In this document: in pieces, positions 1 through 6,012 of the stretch | How positions within the stretch are numbered: the first letter of the stretch is position 1 | Layout of the letters: every line of letters begins with the position of its first letter | DNA from: Xanthobacteraceae bacterium | GTDB lineage: Bacteria; Pseudomonadota; Alphaproteobacteria; Rhizobiales; Xanthobacteraceae | Reading direction: 5' to 3' | Assembly: GCA_030043175.1 (NCBI GenBank) | Contig: JASHYD010001136.1 | Coordinates: forward strand, 1-6,599 | DNA length: 6,599 nucleotides | The notes under the pieces: generated by a model | What the model was told of the DNA's origin: nothing | Seen by the model: only the letters and a program-made list of their open reading frames with translations | Database searches by the model: none | Position numbers and translations under genes: made by a program

Positions 1-51
1 CCCGATGCAAGCGGGAGCATAGGGAGCGGGTGGGCAGGCCGGCAAGAGCGC

Positions 52-73
52 GCCTTCGCACGAGTGCGAAGGC
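52..73 (-). terminator. Perfect hairpin downstream of livF, possible terminator
   Basis: Arms GCCTTCGCAC (52-61) and GTGCGAAGGC (64-73) are exactly complementary, giving a 9-10 bp stem with a very small loop. It sits about 20 bp past the livF stop codon, where a terminator for the livGF transcript would be expected. On the minus strand it is followed only by CGCTCTTG, so there is no real U-tract. It may be a Rho-assisted or mRNA-stabilising hairpin, or a dispersed palindrome. Nothing else is seen in positions 1-92. Confidence 0.5.
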
Positions 74-92
74 ATTCAGTCGAAATCCGCGT

Positions 93-812
93 TTAATACC
101 CCAGATAGGCGCGACGGACATTTTCATCATTGCGCAGATCCTGCGCCGCTCCGCTCATCACCAATTGACCGGTCTCGATCAGATAGGCGCGATCGGCGAG
201 GTCGAGCGCCAATGAGGCATTCTGCTCGACCAGCAGCATGCTGATCTTCTCGGCGCGGTTGAGGGCGCGCAGGATTTCAAACAGTTCGCGCACGATAAGC
301 GGCGCGAGCCCGAAGGACGGCTCGTCGAGAAACATGAGCTTCGGCCGCAGCATCAGAGCACGCGCCAGCGCCAGCATCTGCTGCTCGCCGCCGCTCAGGG
401 TGCCGGCCTGCTGCTTGCGCCGCTCCCTTAGTCGCGGAAAATATCCATAGACCCGTTCGATATCCCTCGCGATTGCGGCGCGATCGCGCCGCGCGAGCGC
501 CCCGATCTCGAGGTTTTCCTCGACAGTTTGCGAAACGAAGGTGCCTCGGCCCTGCGGCACATGGGCAATGCCGAGTCGCACGATGTCTTCGGTGGCGCGC
601 CCGGTCAGCGAGCGGCCGCAGAAGCGCATATCGCCAGTGGTGCGCACCATGCCGGACACCGCCCGCAAGGTGGTTGTCTTGCCGGCGCCATTGGCGCCAA
701 GCAGTGCGGTGGCGCCGCCTTCGGTGACCTCGATATCAAGCCCGAACAGCACCTGGGTAGCGCCATAGAAAGCGCAAAGTCCCGCGGTTTCCATGAGTAT
801 CGCCGACGTCAC
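93..812 (-). CDS. livF: Branched-chain amino acid ABC transporter, ATP-binding protein LivF
   Basis: This 239-residue cytoplasmic ATPase should pair with LivG to power a Liv-type (HAAT family) importer of branched-chain amino acids or similar small solutes. Visible motifs are Walker A GANGAGKTT (residues 39-47, Lys45), Q-loop Gln87 in HVPQGR, signature LSGGEQQ (139-145), Walker B LMFLDEP (159-165, Glu164), and VEQN (195-198), where LivF proteins usually have Gln at the switch-His position. Length is normal for LivF. The start is GTG at 812-810, overlapping the livG stop as GTGA, which points to translational coupling. An in-frame ATG at 794 is an alternative with no better ribosome binding site. 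The true substrate cannot be read from an ATPase; urea (UrtE) or amide relatives are possible but less likely. Confidence 0.93.
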   Translation of the reverse strand: MTSAILMETAGLCAFYGATQVLFGLDIEVTEGGATALLGANGAGKTTTLRAVSGMVRTTGDMRFCGRSLTGRATEDIVRLGIAHVPQGRGTFVSQTVEENLEIGALARRDRAAIARDIERVYGYFPRLRERRKQQAGTLSGGEQQMLALARALMLRPKLMFLDEPSFGLAPLIVRELFEILRALNRAEKISMLLVEQNASLALDLADRAYLIETGQLVMSGAAQDLRNDENVRRAYLGY

Positions 813-1615
813 TGCGCGGTCCCGAGATAGGCGGCGATGACGTCAGGATCAGTTCGCACTTGAGCCGGCGTGCCGTCTGCGATCTTACGACCGAAATCGA
901 GCACCACGACCTTATCGCAGATCGACATCACCAGGTTCATGTGATGCTCGACCAGCAGCACGGTAACGTTGCGCTCGTCGCGAATCCTCTGGATCAGCCG
1001 GCCGAGATGCGCGACCTCGTGGCGATTGAGGCCGCCGGCAGGCTCATCCAGCAGCAGGAGCTTTGGCTTGGCAGCGAGCGCGCGCGCAAGTTCGACGCGC
1101 TTTTGCAGGCCGAATGGCAGGTCAGACACGACCCGGGTGGCGGCGTCACGCAGATCGAGATACTCGACGAGCTCCCATGCGGCTGTGGTGAGCGTGGCGT
1201 CGCGGCGAACGGCTGCGGGGAAGCCGATGGCATCGAGGAGAAAGTTGCCGCGGCTCCGGCGGTGGGCTCCGACCTTGATATTGTCGAGCACCGACATGCT
1301 GCTGAACAGGGCGAGGTTCTGGAATGTGCGGCTGACACCGATATCGACGATCCCGTGCGGCGGGACCTTGAGGATGCTGCGGCCTTCGATCTGGATGTCG
1401 CCGGCGGTTGGCGTGTAGAGACGGCTGAGGCAGTTAAAGAGTGTTGTCTTGCCCGCGCCGTTTGGTCCGATCAGACCGAGCAATTGGCCTGCCTTAACAT
1501 CAAACGACACCCTGTCGAGCGCCATGATGCCGCCAAAACCCACGACGACATCGCGGACCTTCAGCAGCGGTCGGACTGCGGGCGCCGCCTCGGCCGCGTA
1601 CCCGACAGCGTTCAT
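809..1615 (-). CDS. livG: Branched-chain amino acid ABC transporter, ATP-binding protein LivG
   Basis: This is the second ATPase of the Liv-type importer, 268 residues from the chosen start. Motifs: Walker A GPNGAGKTT (50-58, Lys56), Q-loop Gln99 in RTFQN, Walker B LLLLDEP (186-192), D-loop AGGLN, and switch His224 in LVEHH. The signature is LPFGLQKR (166-173) instead of LSGGQ, a variant seen in LivG-type proteins. The C-terminal part with the DPDVIAAYLG motif is typical of LivG. I chose ATG 1615-1613 because GAGG (plus-strand CCTC, 1624-1627) lies 8 nt upstream and LivG proteins begin near here. The frame stays open upstream to a GTG at 1744, adding 43 low-complexity residues that I regard as non-coding. 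livF follows with a 4-bp overlap. No livH, livM or livK is present in the window. Confidence 0.92.
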   Translation of the reverse strand: MNAVGYAAEAAPAVRPLLKVRDVVVGFGGIMALDRVSFDVKAGQLLGLIGPNGAGKTTLFNCLSRLYTPTAGDIQIEGRSILKVPPHGIVDIGVSRTFQNLALFSSMSVLDNIKVGAHRRSRGNFLLDAIGFPAAVRRDATLTTAAWELVEYLDLRDAATRVVSDLPFGLQKRVELARALAAKPKLLLLDEPAGGLNRHEVAHLGRLIQRIRDERNVTVLLVEHHMNLVMSICDKVVVLDFGRKIADGTPAQVRTDPDVIAAYLGTAQ

Positions 1616-2008
1616 CGCCCCGGCCTCGGCTGGTTTGAGCGGCGTGGCGGTCGTGGACCGGACGGAGACGATTGGCGCGGCGGTGGGCCTGCGACATGTC
1701 GATGGTCGCGATTGTCCGGATCGGGATTGGACATGACCCCCCACATGCCGCCGGCCTCGCCGCGGTTGCGATCACGCGCCGAATGATGTCTGGTTTGGCG
1801 GGTCTGCTCGACGGGAACCGCCTCGACGGAATCGATCCCAGACTCCTTGTCCAGCGTAAAATTGAGACTAGTGCGGATTTCGGGCGACGGGAAGCAAGTT
1901 TGCAGGGTAGGCAAAGGCACGCCCCCGAAATCGGCCGTTGCCGATGTCGACACATTTTGGTGCCGAGGTTGGGCGAGCGCGACGTCGGCGCGTATCCCGC
2001 CCTGCGTT

Positions 2009-2022
2009 CCGCACAAGTGCGG
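2009..2022. repeat. Perfect dyad CCGCAC-AA-GTGCGG
   Basis: Six-bp arms around a 2-bp centre, followed by a G-rich run (2021-2030). Its core CGCACAAGTGCG matches 11 of 12 bases of the hairpin core at 57-68 beyond livF. It lies about 70 bp upstream of the candidate -35 region for the PQQ gene. It could be a regulator operator or a member of a dispersed palindrome family. Confidence 0.45.
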
Positions 2023-2062
2023 GAGGGGGGGCGCTTGGCTTTGCCGATCCTGCACGCCACCG

Positions 2063-2082
2063 CTTTGCGCCTCCACGCAAAG
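2063..2082. repeat. Perfect dyad CTTTGCG / CGCAAAG
   Basis: Seven-bp arms (2063-2069 and 2076-2082) flank a 6-nt loop CCTCCA. It ends about 8 bp before the candidate -35 at 2090, a usual place for an activator or repressor site. No T-run follows on either strand, so termination is unlikely. Confidence 0.4.
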
Positions 2083-2089
2083 AAAACAG

Positions 2090-2119
2090 TCGAGACCGAC
2101 AAGCCGACGAGCCTATAAT
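2090..2119 (+). promoter_or_regulatory. Candidate promoter for the PQQ dehydrogenase gene
   Basis: A perfect TATAAT lies at 2114-2119. The best -35 partner is TCGAGA at 2090-2095 (4 of 6 matches to TTGACA) with an 18-bp spacer. A transcript starting near 2126 would carry a leader of about 135 nt before the start codon at 2261. The -35 box is weak, so an activator may be needed; the two dyads just upstream would suit one. A TATAAT by chance in GC-rich DNA is uncommon but not excluded. Confidence 0.4.
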
Positions 2120-2245
2120 GACCGCCGCCTGGTTTGGGGGCCGCAATCAACCCGCTCGTCTGTTGCCGCACCTTCTTGGGCTACTAAAGGCGCTCTGCGG
2201 GGTCGTCGCTGCCGTTCGCGGCCCACGCCGAAGAGTCGTCCGATC

Positions 2246-2254
2246 AAAGGGAGG
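2246..2254 (+). promoter_or_regulatory. Ribosome binding site deciding the PQQ dehydrogenase start
   Basis: AAAGGGAGG is a strong Shine-Dalgarno sequence. It abuts the ATG at 2255, too close for that codon, but sits 6 nt before the ATG at 2261. The start is therefore 2261 (MKKMLLL), not the longer upstream open frame. Confidence 0.8.
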
Positions 2255-2260
2255 ATGTCG

Positions 2261-3919
2261 ATGAAGAAGATGTTGTTGCTTGCCGCCCTGGTGGGCCTGT
2301 GGCCCGCATGTGGTCTTGCTCAGACGATGGAAGAGCTCATCAATGACGGCAAGAACACCGACAACGTGCTCAGCCACAGCATGGGCTTGGACCGCAAGAG
2401 CTACAGCCCGCTCAAGCAGATCAACAAATCCAATGTCAACCGCCTGGTGCCGATCTGGAGCACCAGCCTGATGAACGAGTGGGGCGAGCTCTCGGCGCCG
2501 GCGGTCTATAATGGCGTCATCTATGTGATCAACGGCCAATGGACCTTCGCAATCGACGTCGAGACCGGCAGGCAGCTGTGGCGCACCGCGGTCGAACCGG
2601 AGCCCGGCGTCACCCGCCACGGCATCACGCGCGGCGCGCCGGTGCTCTACAATGGCAAGCTGTTTCGCGTGACGGTTGACAACCACGTCGTCGCCCTCGA
2701 CATGAAGACCGGCAAGCAGGTGTGGAACCGGAAGTTCGCCGAGGCGAAAGAGGGTTATTACGCGACCGGTGCGCCGATGATCGCCAACGGCGTATTGATC
2801 TCCGGGATGTCCGGAGGCGAATCGACCACCCGCGGCTTTCTTGACGGCTGGGACCCCGAAACCGGCAACAAATTGTGGCGGCGCTATACAATTCCAGCGC
2901 CGGGCGAGCCCGGCTCGGAAACCTGGCCGCCCAACAGCGACGCCTGGACGCGCGGTGGCGGACCAACCTGGCGCTCGGGTTCTTATGATCCCCAACTCGA
3001 TATCGTGTACTGGGGCACGGGCAACGCGGAGCCCTACGATCCGCGACCGCGCGGGGAACGCGACAGCCTCTACACGTCCAGTGTGCTGGCGATCCGGCCG
3101 AAAACCGGGGAGATCGTTTGTTACTATCAATACACGCCCAACGACGTCTATGACGTCGACGGCACCGACGAGCTGGTGCTCGCCGATCTTCAGACCGGCG
3201 GCCAGACCCGCAAGGTGATGATCCAGGCCAACAAGAACGGCTTTTTGTACGTGCTTGACCGCACCAATTGTCAGCCTATCGCCGCCAACGCATACGTGAA
3301 GGTCAACTGGGCGACCCACATCGACAAGGAGACGGGACGGCCGGCCGTGACCGACATCTATAAGAAATTCCTGGCCGGTGAGGAGGTCGAAATCTACCCG
3401 TCGCGGGGCACCAATGCGGTGCCGATCGCCTTCAACCCGAATACCGGGCTCGTCTATGTGAACACGTGGAATGTTCCGCGTATCCAAAAGCTCGCACCGT
3501 CGAATCCGCAAGCTCTCGGCACTGTCTCCACCGGAGTGATCGCCCGCAACCCGAACTTCAAGCCGGGCGATGTGGTGGGCGCATTCGTGGCGATCAACCC
3601 CGTGACGGGCGAGAGGAAATGGGAGGCGCCGCTGATGGGCGTGCCGAGTGCAGCCGGAATGCTCGCGACTGACGGCGGGCTCGTATTCTCCGGCAAGCTG
3701 ACCGGCGAATTCCTTGCGCTCGATGCCGACACCGGCAATACGCTCTGGCAGTTCAAGGTAAGTTCGAGCGTCAATTCCACCGCCATCACCTACACCCACA
3801 AAGGCCGCCAATATGTGTCGGTCGCGTCGGGGTTGGGCGGCGCCGTTGCGCCGCGCTTCGTGCAGGCTAACGTGCCGACCGGCGGCTCGTTATGGACTTT
3901 TGCCTTGATGCCGGAGTGA
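2261..3919 (+). CDS. Periplasmic PQQ-dependent alcohol dehydrogenase (methanol/ethanol family), lanthanide-type Asp pair
   Basis: A 552-residue quinoprotein that should oxidise an alcohol or aldehyde in the periplasm using pyrroloquinoline quinone. A Sec signal peptide covers about residues 1-20 (MKKMLLLAALVGLWPACGLA). Repeated W-motifs of an eight-bladed propeller are visible, for example AIDVETGRQLWR (97-108), ALDMKTGKQVWN (145-156), GWDPETGNKLWR (196-207) and ALDADTGNTLWQ (486-497). By motif comparison with MxaF/XoxF, likely active-site residues are Glu187 (SGGE), Trp237, Asn255 (GTGN), Asp298 and Asp300 (YDVDG), and Lys325 (NKNG) where methanol dehydrogenases have Arg. Asp-x-Asp is the hallmark of lanthanide-using enzymes. 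The adjacent Cys-Cys pair of classical enzymes is missing; RHGITRG (119-125) occupies that place. There is no CxxCH, so no fused cytochrome domain. The substrate is unknown and xoxF identity is not claimed. Confidence 0.92.
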   Translation: MKKMLLLAALVGLWPACGLAQTMEELINDGKNTDNVLSHSMGLDRKSYSPLKQINKSNVNRLVPIWSTSLMNEWGELSAPAVYNGVIYVINGQWTFAIDVETGRQLWRTAVEPEPGVTRHGITRGAPVLYNGKLFRVTVDNHVVALDMKTGKQVWNRKFAEAKEGYYATGAPMIANGVLISGMSGGESTTRGFLDGWDPETGNKLWRRYTIPAPGEPGSETWPPNSDAWTRGGGPTWRSGSYDPQLDIVYWGTGNAEPYDPRPRGERDSLYTSSVLAIRPKTGEIVCYYQYTPNDVYDVDGTDELVLADLQTGGQTRKVMIQANKNGFLYVLDRTNCQPIAANAYVKVNWATHIDKETGRPAVTDIYKKFLAGEEVEIYPSRGTNAVPIAFNPNTGLVYVNTWNVPRIQKLAPSNPQALGTVSTGVIARNPNFKPGDVVGAFVAINPVTGERKWEAPLMGVPSAAGMLATDGGLVFSGKLTGEFLALDADTGNTLWQFKVSSSVNSTAITYTHKGRQYVSVASGLGGAVAPRFVQANVPTGGSLWTFALMPE

Positions 3920-3956
3920 GGATGGGCCGCCGCTCGCGTCGCCCGATCTTACAGTA

Positions 3957-3979
3957 GGGGCGATCCGTTGGGTCGCCCC
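3957..3979 (+). terminator. Hairpin after the PQQ dehydrogenase gene
   Basis: Arms GGGGCGATCC (3957-3966) and GGGTCGCCCC (3970-3979) form a 10-bp stem with one G-U pair and a 3-nt GTT loop, 37 nt after the stop codon. The stem is strong, but GTCTGCGC follows, not a U-tract. It may be a Rho-assisted end or a 3'-end stabiliser. It argues against tight co-transcription with the downstream gene. Confidence 0.5.
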
Positions 3980-4102
3980 GTCTGCGCGACGTCGGGGCCG
4001 GGTAACCGGCAACGGGGCGGCGACGAGGGCCGCCTCTGTACTGGGCAATGTTGGCGTCGATGTTGGCGAGGGCCGTGGGCAAGGCGTTCGCCGCCATGCC
4101 CA

Positions 4103-4130
4103 TTGACGCTGCTGTCCGACCAGATACCTT
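4103..4130 (+). promoter_or_regulatory. Weak candidate promoter for the NHL propeller gene
   Basis: TTGACG (4103-4108) matches the -35 consensus at 5 of 6 bases. TACCTT (4125-4130), after a 16-bp spacer, matches the -10 box at only 3 of 6. It lies in the 294-bp gap 3920-4213, which has no other credible gene. The leader to the start codon would be about 75-80 nt. Confidence 0.28.
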
Positions 4131-4179
4131 GCCCGCAAGAGAGATCGCGCCGCGTGCTGGCGTCGGACGCGATCCATGG

Positions 4180-4196
4180 CACAAAATCGATTTGTG
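4180..4196. repeat. Dyad CACAAA-N5-TTTGTG just upstream of the ribosome binding site
   Basis: Six-bp arms (4180-4185, 4191-4196) surround ATCGA. The dyad ends 5 bp before the Shine-Dalgarno GAGGAAA (4202-4208) of the NHL gene, whose ATG is at 4214. It is a possible operator or leader hairpin; A/T-rich arms stand out in this GC-rich region. Chance is possible at this length. Confidence 0.35.
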
Positions 4197-4213
4197 AGAC
4201 CGAGGAAACTCCA

Positions 4214-5368
4214 ATGCCTGCAAACACGCGTTCCGTCATAATGGCACTCGCCGCCGCCGTCGCGCTTTCTGGCCAGATCGCCGCGGCATCCGCCCAGGCG
4301 CCAACACCGCCACGGATGATCCCGCATTTCGAGGTTGACCCGTCGTGGCCGACGCTGCCAAGCAAATGGGTGTGGGGCCAGGTCTCCAGCGTCTCGATCG
4401 ACAGCGCGGGGCACGCCTGGATTCTGCAGCGGCCCAGCACGGTGCGCAACGATCAGAAAGCCATGGCGGCGCCGCCCGTGCTCGAGTTCGACGAAGCCGG
4501 AAATTTCATTCAGGGGTGGGGCGGCCCGGGAGCGGGCTTTGACTGGCCCGAGACCGAGCACGGCATCTATGCGGACCCCAAAGGCTTCATCTGGATCGGC
4601 GGCAACGGCAGGACCGACGATCATCTGCTCAAGTTCACCCGTGACGGCAAGTTCGTGATGCAGATCGGCCACAAGGGCCAGAGCAAGGGCAACAAGGACA
4701 CCCAGAACGTAAACCAGGCGGCCGATACCTTCTTCTATGCGCCGACCAATGAACTGTTCGTCGCCGATGGCTACGGCAATCGGCGCGTCATCGTCTTCGA
4801 TGCCGACACGGGCGCGTTCAAGCGCATGTGGGGCGCGTTCGGCAACGAGCCGCTCGACAATGTGCCGGCCGAGCCAAAAGTGGCAGAGGGCGATCGTATT
4901 CCGGCCAAGGAGCAGACGGGACCCGGCCCCTTGCAGTTCGTGCGGCCGGTTCATGCCGTGCGCGTGTCGAATGACGGGCTTGTCTACGTTTCAGATCGCG
5001 GCGGCAAGCGTGTGCAGGTGTTCACGCTCGACGGCAAGTTCGTGATGCAACGCTTTATCGACCGCTATTGCGAGGCACCCCATTGCGGCAACGGCCAGAC
5101 CGTCGCCAGCACCGCCTTCTCCCACGATCCGGAGCAGCAGTTCCTGTATGTGGCGAGCCGGAGCCCGGCGCGGGTGTGGATCCTCGACCGCAAGACACTG
5201 GAGCCCCTCGATTCATTTGGCCGCAACGGCGTGGCGCCAGGCGAGTTCTATGTCATGCACCACATGAATGTCGACTCCAAGGGAAACCTGTATGTCACTG
5301 AGGTCCAGGACGGCAAACGGATCCAGAAGTTCGTCTTCAAGGGAATGGTGCCGGCGCCGACGCATTAG
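4214..5368 (+). CDS. Secreted NHL-type six-bladed beta-propeller protein, function unknown
   Basis: A 384-residue protein with a signal peptide (about residues 1-28, core MALAAAVALSGQIAAASAQ), so it is probably periplasmic. The mature part is a series of NHL-like strands: SIDSAGHAWILQ (61-72), GIYADPKGFIWIGG (117-130), LLKFTRDGKFVMQIG (138-152), LFVADGYGNRRVIVFD (181-196), VSNDGLVYVSDRGGKRVQVF (251-270), NVDSKGNLYVTEVQDGKRIQKF (352-373). This is the fold shared by NHL proteins, SMP-30-like lactonases and peptidyl-hydroxyglycine lyases. Cys286 and Cys291 could form a disulfide. No heme motif, transmembrane segment or lipobox is seen. The ATG at 4214 follows GAGGAAA (4202-4208) by 5 nt; the open frame upstream to 3968 is discarded because the signal peptide starts here. 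Its neighbour, the PQQ dehydrogenase, suggests a linked periplasmic role (substrate binding, lactone hydrolysis or a scaffold), which is inference. Confidence 0.88.
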   Translation: MPANTRSVIMALAAAVALSGQIAAASAQAPTPPRMIPHFEVDPSWPTLPSKWVWGQVSSVSIDSAGHAWILQRPSTVRNDQKAMAAPPVLEFDEAGNFIQGWGGPGAGFDWPETEHGIYADPKGFIWIGGNGRTDDHLLKFTRDGKFVMQIGHKGQSKGNKDTQNVNQAADTFFYAPTNELFVADGYGNRRVIVFDADTGAFKRMWGAFGNEPLDNVPAEPKVAEGDRIPAKEQTGPGPLQFVRPVHAVRVSNDGLVYVSDRGGKRVQVFTLDGKFVMQRFIDRYCEAPHCGNGQTVASTAFSHDPEQQFLYVASRSPARVWILDRKTLEPLDSFGRNGVAPGEFYVMHHMNVDSKGNLYVTEVQDGKRIQKFVFKGMVPAPTH

Positions 5369-5393
5369 GACGGGCTCACCGACATTGTCTCGC

Positions 5394-5432
5394 TGCAGGG
5401 CGGCCGGTGTGGTGGCCCCGGTTTGCCCTGCA
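5394..5432 (+). terminator. Hairpin after the NHL propeller gene
   Basis: TGCAGGGC (5394-5401) and GCCCTGCA (5425-5432) are perfectly complementary 8-bp arms. The 23-nt interior is G/C-rich with GGCC and CCGG blocks that can pair further. It begins 26 nt after the stop codon. TTAGCC follows, so there is no U-tract; Rho-assisted termination or 3'-end protection is more likely than simple intrinsic termination. CCGGTT (5418-5423) can alternatively pair with AACCGG (5440-5445). Confidence 0.45.
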
Positions 5433-5479
5433 TTAGCCTAACCGGATCGTGAAAGTTCTCGGTCATGTCTGCCGGCAGC

Positions 5480-5568
5480 GGAGCGAGCACAAGCGCCGCG
5501 ACTACCAAAGCCGCGAGCACAAAAGCCGCGACCACAAGCGCCGCGACGACATTACCGCGACCACATTA
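5480..5568. repeat. 15-bp tandem repeat, about six copies
   Basis: Units begin at 5480, 5495, 5510, 5525 and 5540, followed by a 14-bp unit at 5555. The consensus is close to GCCGCGACCACAAAA; the first copy is the most diverged (12 of 15 matches to GCCGCGACCACAAGC). Because 15 bp is five codons, the array stays open in frame and would read as a charged pentapeptide repeat such as SREHK/SRDHK/RRDYQ. I regard it as non-coding for want of a good start. It could be a variable-number repeat. Confidence 0.75.
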
Positions 5569-5600
5569 GCGGCACGTCTGCACCGTGCTATGCGGGCGCG

Positions 5601-5815
5601 AATTCCCCGAGAACAGGGAAAATTACAGCGAATTTCCCGATTTTGCGATCATTTAATTTTTCTCACAAATTACCGGCCTTACATCATCATCGCCGGAACT
5701 GCGGAACAGGGAGTTCATTTGCAAAAAGGATGGGAGTTTAGCCAGGTATTAGCATCATTACTTTGTAATCGAATGACAATCCGAGGGAGCGGATTCCAAT
5801 CATATTGAACCGGAG
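5601..5815. other. AT-rich island with repeated GAACAGGGA / AATTYCCCGA motifs
   Basis: Hand counting gives roughly 42% G+C for 5601-5800, well below the flanking genes. GAACAGGGA occurs at 5611-5619 and 5704-5712, AATTCCCCGA at 5601-5610 and AATTTCCCGA at 5631-5640, and GGGAGTT at 5709-5715 and 5732-5738. An imperfect stem pairs GGGAAAATT (5616-5624) with AATTTCCC (5631-5638). The style is like the AACAGGGAA-rich non-coding sequence I associate with insertion-element remnants in rhizobial genomes, but that link is from memory. No transposase reading frame or clear terminal inverted repeats remain. Confidence 0.5.
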
Positions 5816-5831
5816 ACTATGGCGGGACTTG

Positions 5832-5902
5832 TTCCCCCGCACCGATCCCCCGGGACCTGACCCCGCACCTGTCCCCCGGGAGCCTGGCCCCCGGGACCTG
5901 GC
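5832..5902. repeat. C/G-rich imperfect repeat with CCCCCGGGACCTG core
   Basis: Related copies occur at 5846-5859 (TCCCCCGGGACCTG), 5872-5885 (TCCCCCGGGAGCCT) and 5887-5900 (GCCCCCGGGACCTG). Partial copies CCCCCGCACC (5834-5843) and CCCCGCACCTG (5861-5871) lie between. CCCGGG makes each full core self-complementary. Translation gives only Pro/Arg/Asp-rich peptide, so it is probably a degenerate intergenic repeat. Confidence 0.55.
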
Positions 5903-6012
5903 CATCCACGTCTTTAAGCGTGAAGCCGGGCAAGAAAAAGTGCGACGCGACAAGCGCGGGCACCCGGCGAAGAGACAATTCCGTCGCATCGGCATGCAGA
6001 CGGGGGGAGCGA

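Larger units (their letters stand above)
1616..2260. other. Divergent intergenic region between livG and the PQQ dehydrogenase
   Basis: This 645-bp stretch separates two divergent units and should hold the promoters of both. Frames stay open on both strands, but the predicted peptides are Arg/Pro/Ser-rich, overlap one another, match no family I recognise and lack good ribosome binding sites, so I call no gene. It holds a TATAAT box facing right and two perfect dyads, listed separately. I found no convincing promoter facing livG. A degenerate intergenic repeat or gene remnant is possible. Confidence 0.6.

Noticed and set aside
1616..1744. 43-residue extension of LivG from a GTG at 1744
   Set aside because: The ATG at 1615 has a GAGG 8 nt upstream, and the extension is low-complexity sequence not expected in LivG.
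860..1786. 308-codon plus-strand frame opposite livG
   Set aside because: livG carries all ABC ATPase motifs on the other strand. This frame has no recognisable domain.
1847..2260. N-terminal extension of the PQQ dehydrogenase frame
   Set aside because: A strong ribosome binding site and a signal peptide place the start at 2261. The extension is Arg/Ser-rich with no homology I recognise.
2277..2313. Lipoprotein signal at Cys17 of the PQQ dehydrogenase
   Set aside because: The residues before Cys17 (LWPAC) do not fit a lipobox. A standard cleavage near GLA-Q is more likely.
2147..3811. Open frame of 554 codons on the minus strand opposite the PQQ dehydrogenase
   Set aside because: It is the antisense shadow of a clearly conserved gene in GC-rich DNA. 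Its His/Arg/Val-rich peptide matches no family I know.
3890..4954. 354-codon minus-strand frame opposite the NHL gene and its upstream gap
   Set aside because: It overlaps a signal-peptide propeller gene and ends inside the PQQ dehydrogenase. The product looks like an antisense artefact.
5480..5568. CRISPR array
   Set aside because: The units are 15 bp and directly adjacent with no spacers, so this is a simple tandem repeat. No cas gene is present.
5449..5808. 119-codon frame through the tandem repeat as a small gene
   Set aside because: GTG start without a ribosome binding site, repeat-derived N-terminus, and a C-terminal half in AT-rich repeat sequence with no domain.
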